Shown here: positions 58,353-64,000 of the stretch, piece by piece | How the letters are laid out: every line of letters starts with the position of its first letter | Numbering within the stretch: position 1 is the first letter of the stretch | Origin: Leptasterias polaris | Lineage: Eukaryota; Echinodermata; Asteroidea; Forcipulatida; Asteriidae | Direction: 5' to 3' | DNA length: 64,000 bases | Assembly: GCA_037783415.1 (NCBI GenBank) | Contig: JAZGTN010000015.1 | Coordinates: 1,798,001-1,862,000 of the forward strand | Notes under the pieces: model-generated | Told to the model about the DNA's origin: nothing | The model's input: only the letters and a program-made list of their open reading frames with translations | Database searches by the model: none | Program-made: the position numbers and the translations under genes

Positions 58353-58857
58353 CACTATAAGGTGTATAGTCCAGCATTTTATCATATTCCCTAATGCAGG
58401 ATTCGGAGGTGAAACTGCTTCAGACGTATGTAGGGTCAAACGTACACACTATAAGGTGTATAGTCCAGCATTTTATCATATTCCCTAATGCAGAATTCGG
58501 AGGTGAAACTGCTTCAGACGTATGTAGGGTCAAACGTACACACTATAAGGTGTATAGTCCAGCATTTTATCATATTCCCTAATGCAGAATTCGGAGGTGA
58601 AACTGCTTCAGACGTATGTAGGGTCAAACGTACACACTATAAGGTGTATAGTCCAGCATTTTATCATATTCCCTAATGCAGAATTCGGAGGTGAAACTGC
58701 TTCAGACGTATGTAGGGTCAAACGTACACACTATAAGGTGTATAGTCCAGCATTTTATCATATTCCCTAATGCAGGATTCGGAGGTGAAACTGCTTCAGA
58801 CGTATGTAGGGTCAAACGTACACACTATAAGGTGTATAGTCCAGCATTTTATCATAT
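58353..58857. repeat. 94-bp satellite, 5.4 copies
   Basis: CACTATAAGGTGTATAGTCC starts units at 58353, 58447, 58541, 58635, 58729 and 58823, the last truncated at TTTATCATAT. Copies are nearly identical; the only change I see is GCAGGATTCGG for GCAGAATTCGG in the first and fifth. The period is not a multiple of 3, so the repeated 62-codon frames are artefacts. Each unit holds the small hairpin ACTATAAGGTGTATAGT. Confidence 0.93.
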
Positions 58858-59829
58858 TTAGTCAAAGTTTTGAAATGCGTTTTTAGGCTCTAAAATCATG
58901 CTGTGGGCTCTCCAGATGCCTATTAACTGAAATTGACCTTGGATATAAGTTTTACTTTGGAAAAAATTGGTACATGTGTGATGGATCAAAATTTTGATAG
59001 AAAGTTTGGTTGAATGATTTTGTTGACGGTAGTCGCACTGATCCAATTTGCAAGGATGTAAAAAGGCATAACTTTTTGGATTATTTTGTCTTATAAAGAA
59101 ATTAGTCTCAATCTCGTCTTCATTGCTGTATGTAAATTAATTATACACAATTATACAAATATTCACTGTTATTTTCAATCTTCAGCTCTGCATAGGTGAG
59201 ATTGGTAATTAATCAGTGTTGAGCGTAGTAATATTAGCTGGGTTAGGCGGTCGGGTCTATTTGTTGCGTCCTTTTTCTGTGTTGGTTTCTGAATGTGTTC
59301 ACGTTTGAGAAAAATATGAGAGTGTAAATCCAACATTTTGGGTGGAGGGAGCGAGGAAAGGGACCCACTCATGGAGTCATTCTAATTTGTAATATCTAGA
59401 GAGGAGGATCGGTTGGTGAGTAGGATGTTAGAATGTTATTTTGGGTGAAATTGGGTAACAATATTGTTTGATAAATAAATAGCACATGGTATGCATCAGT
59501 ATTGGCTTTAACTAAATGTTATGCATACTTACTTTATGCAAACTAAGGTGGATGGTTGGTTACCTATGGGAAAGTAAAAGCTTTAGCATTGGTTGTAACT
59601 TTACATATTAATGATTTATAAGGTCTATATATGGATCTATATTTTTGTACTAGGTTTTTCTGTGAATGGTGATTAAAAAACAGTCGGCACTGAGCAGCAT
59701 TTTTAGCCTGCCAGTGTGAGTAACCCCAAACAAGGTGTCAAGCCTTCAAGTTATTGTCTCCGGACTTAATAAAAACACTACACATGTAGTATAAAAAAGA
59801 CAAAACATCTTGAACAAATCACAAGGGGT
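58858..59829. other. no supported gene
   Basis: AT-rich intergenic sequence; no repeat array or exon-like frame found. Confidence 0.4.
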
Positions 59830-60296
59830 AAGTCCAGCATTTTAAACAAATTTGGGTCAATTTGTAAGGTTCGAATTTCTGATCTAAAGTCAATTTGATT
59901 CAACAAGCGTACAGTTCAGAGGTTTAAGGGTCAAGCATACACATGCAAAGTCAGTTTGGTTTAACAAGCGAACAGGAGGCTTCAGACGTATGTAGGGGGG
60001 GTCAAGCGTATCACATGCCAAGTCAAATTGATTCAACAAGCATCAGTTCAGATGTTTAAGGGTCAAGCATACACATGCAAAGTCAATTTGATTCAACATT
60101 CCTACAGGAGGCTTGAAACGTACACATGCCAAGGCAATTTGATTTAACAAGCATACAGTTCAGACGTTTTAGGGTCAAGTGTACACAAGCAAAGTTTATT
60201 TGATTCAACAAGCATACAGGAGGCTTCAGATGCCGGTATGTAGGGGGTCAAGCATATACATGCGAAGTCAATTTAATTCAACAAGCATCCCAGGTA
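59830..60296. repeat. degenerate tandem array related to the 94-bp satellite
   Basis: About seven irregular units of 52-72 bases share GTCAATTTGATTCAACAAGC and GGGTCAAGCATACACATGC. Alternate units carry AGTTCAGACGTTTAAGGG or GGAGGCTTCAGACGTATG. The latter, with GTAGGGTCAA and GTACACA, is also part of the 94-bp satellite, as is the opening AAGTCCAGCATTTT at 59830. The two arrays therefore share ancestry. Confidence 0.75.
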
Positions 60297-61190
60297 GCGG
60301 GCCCATATGAAAAATATCTGGGCCATATGGACCTGGGCCAACCCATATGGGGCCTTTATGGGTGTGGGTTATGGGGAATATTCCCATATGGGGCCCATAT
60401 GGGGAGAACATGGGCAATCCCATATGGGCAGAATATGCAGTGGCCCATATGCTTTGTCCCATATGGGTATTATATGGGGAGAACATGGGCATTCCCATAT
60501 GGGCAGATTATGCAAGGGCTGTAGGTTGCAACCCTGCCGCAGGTTCACTCATCAATATGATGAGTATCAATGATATTGTTAAAGCATTATATAGCCTGCA
60601 ATAAATCCAACAGGCACTGCTCAGGTAATATATATTTATTCTAAAGGCATTGTTTTAATATGTAATAATGTTGTTATGAGTGGCTGCTCAAATTGTTACG
60701 CTGTGTAGTTAATTTTACACATTATATTCTTAACTGAATAAAACGATCGAACAACATATGGGGAAAATGTGGGCAATCCCATATGGGCAGAATATGCAGT
60801 GGCCCATATGGGTATCATATGGGGAAAACAAGTGATTGCCACATATAGAAAAATATCTGGGCCATATGGACCTGGGCCAACCCATATGGTACCCATATGG
60901 GGCCTTTATGGGTGTGGGTGTGGGCACAATATGAATTGGCCCATATGGGTATCAGATGTGGAAAACATGGACAATCCCATATGGGCAGAATATGAAGGGG
61001 CCCATATGGGTTTCATTTGGGGAAAACATGGGCTAGCCCATATGGGCAAAATATGCATTGTCCCGTGTGATTATCAATTGGAAAAACATGGGCATTTAAT
61101 TCCCATATGGGCTGAAGATTCAAAAGACCAAATATGGAAAAATACGGACAATCCCATACGGGCAGGAAGGCTCATATGGGTGGTATTAAA
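60297..61190. repeat. CCCATATGGG-rich degenerate array in two blocks
   Basis: Blocks 60297-60515 and 60757-61190 are built of variations of GCCCATATGGG, GGGGAGAACATGGGCAATCC and GCAGAATATGCAGTGGCCC, with several dozen CATATG cores. Both blocks contain AATATCTGGGCCATATGGAC and GGGGCCTTTATGGGTGTGGG, so one is a partial copy of the other. The 240-base spacer is unrelated. Open frames here exist on both strands and in several frames because the motif is palindromic; none is credible. Confidence 0.85.
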
Positions 61191-61463
61191 AAGACCTCTC
61201 AAAGATAATACAAAGACCTCGGCCATTACGGGGTTAATATTATAGTTTAGAATAGAAATGTCTAGTTTAGCAAGCCCAAGGGTTTATGATCCTTCCAATG
61301 GATTTTGTAATTTCCTCCGGACAAACTTGGATGAAACATTTATGGAAAGGCCCACATAAAAATAGGAATTACCTTTAAGCAATCCCTTGTGTGCATTGAT
61401 ATGAAAAGGTTCATTTGGTTGTCCTATAAGCACGACCTAAGCAAACTTATGACACACGAAAAC
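61191..61463. other. no supported feature
   Basis: Short unique interval between the CATATG array and the CCGAACACC-type element; nothing recognised. Confidence 0.4.
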
Positions 61464-61883
61464 CCGAACACCAAGCTTTAGATTGAAGACGGCATCATTT
61501 GTCACGTGGTGTTGCCTTAAAGCTTTATTTTTTGAAGTCGTGTATCTACAAAACCACATATTCTACTAAAGTTGAAACTTGGCATGTCGATAGATAATGA
61601 TATTGGCTACTTAAACTAGAGTGACGACTTGATGACGTCATCACAATTTTTTTTCTTCAAATTTTGACAAATTATTAGATATCTTCAGTACTAAGCAAGC
61701 TAGTCAAATTTTATTTGCATCAAACTTGCAAGGTCCTACAAGGATATAAGGTGGAGTGACGTTTTCACGACGTCATCAATGTTCATATTATGTCACCACC
61801 AAGGGAGTGTTTTACACTGAGATCTATACGTACAGAACAACTTCTTTGAAAACACGAGGTATGCTAACTCGGACGTAACTACA
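61464..61883 (+). mobile_element. left part of an element of the CCGAACACC family
   Basis: Opens with CCGAACACCAAGCTT. It contains GTTGAAACTTGGCATGTCG, CTTGATGACGTCATCAC and ATCAAACTTGCAAGGTCCTA, then a second GACGTCATCA, echoing the order of motifs in modules P and S of the intron array. No matching right end is clear unless it is the one at 62136, in which case the 253-bp element is nested at its end. Confidence 0.5.
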
Positions 61884-62136
61884 CCGAACACCTTGTTTTT
61901 GTTTCAACAAAAATTTACATCTAGTTTTACTCAAAATCCTTGTTATTCGACAGTTGATGACGTCATCATGACGAAACCTGAAAATGGTTTCATCTATTAA
62001 TAAATATCTAACTATGTGTAAAGTTTCAAGTTTATGTGAGTAGGCTATAGGATGTGTGTCTTTGTTAGATGACATTCGACGGCGAGAAGAAGTAAAAACA
62101 TACATTTTTGTTACATAACAAAAACAAGGTGTTCGG
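61884..62136. mobile_element. 253-bp TIR element with terminal stem-loops (CCGAACACC family)
   Basis: Perfect 20-bp terminal repeats: CCGAACACCTTGTTTTTGTT at 61884-61903 and its complement at 62117-62136. Just inside each end is a stem-loop with arms TTTTTGTT and AACAAAAA (loops TC on the left, ACAT on the right). The middle holds GTTGATGACGTCATCATGAC and GTAAAGTTTCAAGTTTATGT. No coding capacity. The end AACAAAAACAAGG-TGTTCGG is also found, slightly altered, at the ends of module S. Confidence 0.8.
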
Positions 62137-62462
62137 CATGACGTTCACATCCGGGATGTTACTCATATCAGCTTGAATACATCAGCTTGGTTTTAAGCTT
62201 GAGCAAGCATGTAATGCTGTGTAAATACAAATCTGGTAAAACTGCAACTTTAAGGTGACGTCTTGTTACAATTGATGACGTCAATTTAGCAGGAAAATGT
62301 ATTCACCGTGTCGCAACGATATACACAGCCGTGCTGTGCGAAAAATGCTGTTGCCGTCAAAGAAAACTTGCTTCGAAATGGGCTGGAAATCAAGCCATTT
62401 CTTGCTCGTATCCTGCCGTTTTCCCGACATCCCGTTTAGAGCCCGTTTCGGGAAGCGTAATT
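62137..62462. other. no supported gene
   Basis: One more GATGACGTCA lies at 62275. A + strand frame at 62297-62641 runs into the repeat that follows and is not convincing. Confidence 0.4.
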
Positions 62463-62800
62463 GCACCCACCGATTCCTAAAATTACTGCGCCTGGAAACG
62501 GCTGGAATTGTGCACCCTGTTTCCCACGCTTACAAAGACTGGAAACGGCTTGGATGTGCACCCACCGTTTTCCATGCTTACATGCGCCTGGAAACGGCTA
62601 TAGGATGTGCACCCTCCGTTCCCTATGCTTACAGCGCCTGAAAACGGCTGGTATATATGCACCCTCAGTTCCCCATGCTTACATACAGCGCCTTGGAAAT
62701 GGCTGGAAATGCACACATCCCTTATTGTAAAGAAGGATGGAAACAGCTGATGGAAATGTGCACCGGCCGTTTCCTATAATGCTTAGCACGCCCTGGACTG
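62463..62800. repeat. degenerate tandem repeat, about 50 bp, six copies
   Basis: Units share GCGCCTGGAAACGGCTGG, TGTGCACCC and CCGTTTCCCATGCTTACA, at about 62490, 62540, 62586, 62637, 62692 and 62737. GGAAACGG and CCGTTTCC are complementary, so each unit can form a short hairpin. Divergence between copies is high. Confidence 0.75.
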
Positions 62801-63596
62801 GAAGTTGTGTGTAAATGGCCTAAATAATTTTGGGTCAAGACCCCTGACCATCGGCCAATAGTAATCCATCACCCTTAAACATTAATCCAAAACACATCAT
62901 AAAATAATTATGAAAATGCCATTGCCTTAAATTTCATTCTAACTTATTTTAAAATTTCTTGTTCCGATCACAATCTACAATAAGAAACACAGGAAGGCGA
63001 ACTTTAATGTTGATGCTGGTTTATTTATTTTGTGTTTGTTACTTTTTTTAACCAGTTGAAACTTACAAGGAACTTATAAATAAAATAGCTTAAACAGTTT
63101 GAATTAGTAGCAAGGTTAGTTTGTGCATTTACAATGTCGTTCGCATTTTTAGGAAAGCTTTATTAAAGAAAGGGGTCCCAATAAAAAATTGTGTATTTAC
63201 CAACTCACACTGGATCATGAACAAGCCAGCAGTCCTGCTGACTGCCCCAGGCAGCTAACTGCTCATCCATTAAGTTTATTTACCCAAGTAATGACATTGT
63301 GAACACACTTACTCACTGAAAAGGATGTATAGTTCAAAACTCAGATTATTGGAGCTTTCCCGTAATGAGAACTCAAATTATCAAAAATAATGGCCCACAA
63401 TGGCTGACTTAAATACTCAATGAAAAAAGTAAGGTAGTATAGTAAAGGAATGTCACCAAACAAACGAATGTTAATATCAAGACCCATTTTTTTTAAAATA
63501 CATTTTAAGGGGCCAAAGCTTCAGGTAAAACCCTAACTGTTTCCCCGTAACGTCAGAACATTATAATAACGATACTTATACCGCGCTTAAAGGCAC
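62801..63596. other. no supported gene
   Basis: AT-rich intergenic DNA with no exon or element boundary identified. Confidence 0.4.
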
Positions 63597-63957
63597 CGGA
63601 CACGTTTGGTTATTGTCAAAGACCAGTATTCTCATTTGGCGTAACTCAACATATGCATAAAATACAAAATCTGTGAAAGTTTGAGCTCAATGGTGGTAAT
63701 CGAAGTTGCAAGAAAATAATGAGAGAAAAACACAATGTGTGTGCTTTCAGATGCCTGAAAAGGCTTCTGGCCTGAAATATTTTTCAGATTCAAATATTTT
63801 AGTGAGAAAATACCCCTTTCTTCAAAACTACCTTACTCCAGAGGGAGTCGTTTCTCACAATGTGTTATCAACAGCTCTCCATTGCTCGTTATACCAAGTA
63901 AGTTTTTATGCTAATTATATATTTTGAGTAGTTACCAAAAGTGTCCAGTGCCTTTAA
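63597..63957 (+). mobile_element. TTAA-family MITE
   Basis: Begins TTAAAGGCACCGGACACGTT and ends GTGTCCAGTGCCTTTAA. Interior matches the 19351 copy in the same order: GTCAAAGACCAGTATTCTCA, GGCTTCTGGCC, GAGGGAGTCGTTTCTCACAA and ACCAAGTAAGTTTTTATGCT. The 73-codon frame over it has no merit. Confidence 0.82.
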
Positions 63958-64000
63958 TACAACATGTATGTTTATAAAGCGCTACACCAGATCGACCCAT

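Noticed and set aside
58353..58857. CRISPR-like array
   Set aside because: The 94-bp units are contiguous without variable spacers, in a eukaryotic genome: a satellite.
60307..61245. Overlapping open frames rich in Met, Gly, Pro and Trp on both strands
   Set aside because: They exist because CCCATATGGG is palindromic and lacks stops; no codon signal.

Overview
The window is animal (metazoan) genomic DNA. Coding sequence is sparse, split by GT-AG introns and embedded in AT-rich sequence crowded with repeats and transposon remains. The repeat mix (TTAA-target MITEs, P-like MITEs with a THAP remnant, Ty3/gypsy and CR1/L2-type LINE debris, a tRNA-headed SINE) suggests a marine deuterostome. A sea star or other echinoderm is my best guess, because the TTAA element resembles sequences I remember from asteroids; this is inference. 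No bacterial operon, CRISPR array, rRNA or functional tRNA was found.

The one clearly recognisable gene is NANS, N-acetylneuraminate-9-phosphate synthase, on the + strand. It has seven coding exons from 10254 to 57007 (353 codons, all junctions in frame). Exon 1 lies alone at 10254-10385; exons 2-7 lie at 52200-57007. Intron 1 is therefore about 41.8 kb, two thirds of the window. A second, small two-exon reading frame (1019-1145 joined to 3215-3453, 121 codons) encodes an acidic linker followed by a conserved-looking basic module of unknown function. A possible last exon of another gene sits at 54-103.

Layout. 1-6 kb: the small gene, foldback elements in and near it, and a 215-bp tandem array in its probable 3' flank. 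6-10.2 kb: P-like and TTAA-type MITEs, a 90-bp minisatellite, and a large inverted repeat running into the NANS promoter. 10.4-16.2 kb: first part of intron 1, with two long-TIR elements and one TTAA MITE. 16.2-48.7 kb: a mosaic array of twelve units, each ending at the same short hairpin, rich in TGACGTCA palindromes and including two very recent duplications (5.1 kb and 3.9 kb offsets) with trapped gypsy and LINE pieces. 48.9-51.8 kb: a hAT-like TIR element holding a nested foldback, next to a LINE 3' end. 52.2-57.4 kb: NANS exons 2-7 and poly(A) signal. 57.5-64 kb: a SINE on the minus strand, a 94-bp satellite and its divergent relatives, CCCATATGGG-rich arrays, an element ending in CCGAACACC/GGTGTTCGG, and another TTAA MITE.

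The most unusual signal is the intron-1 array together with the short element at 61884-62136. Both use the terminal motif CCGAACACC/GGTGTTCGG placed directly beside a stem-loop whose sequence differs between copies while its pairing is kept. They look like one family of structured, non-autonomous elements that amplified by nesting and unequal exchange.
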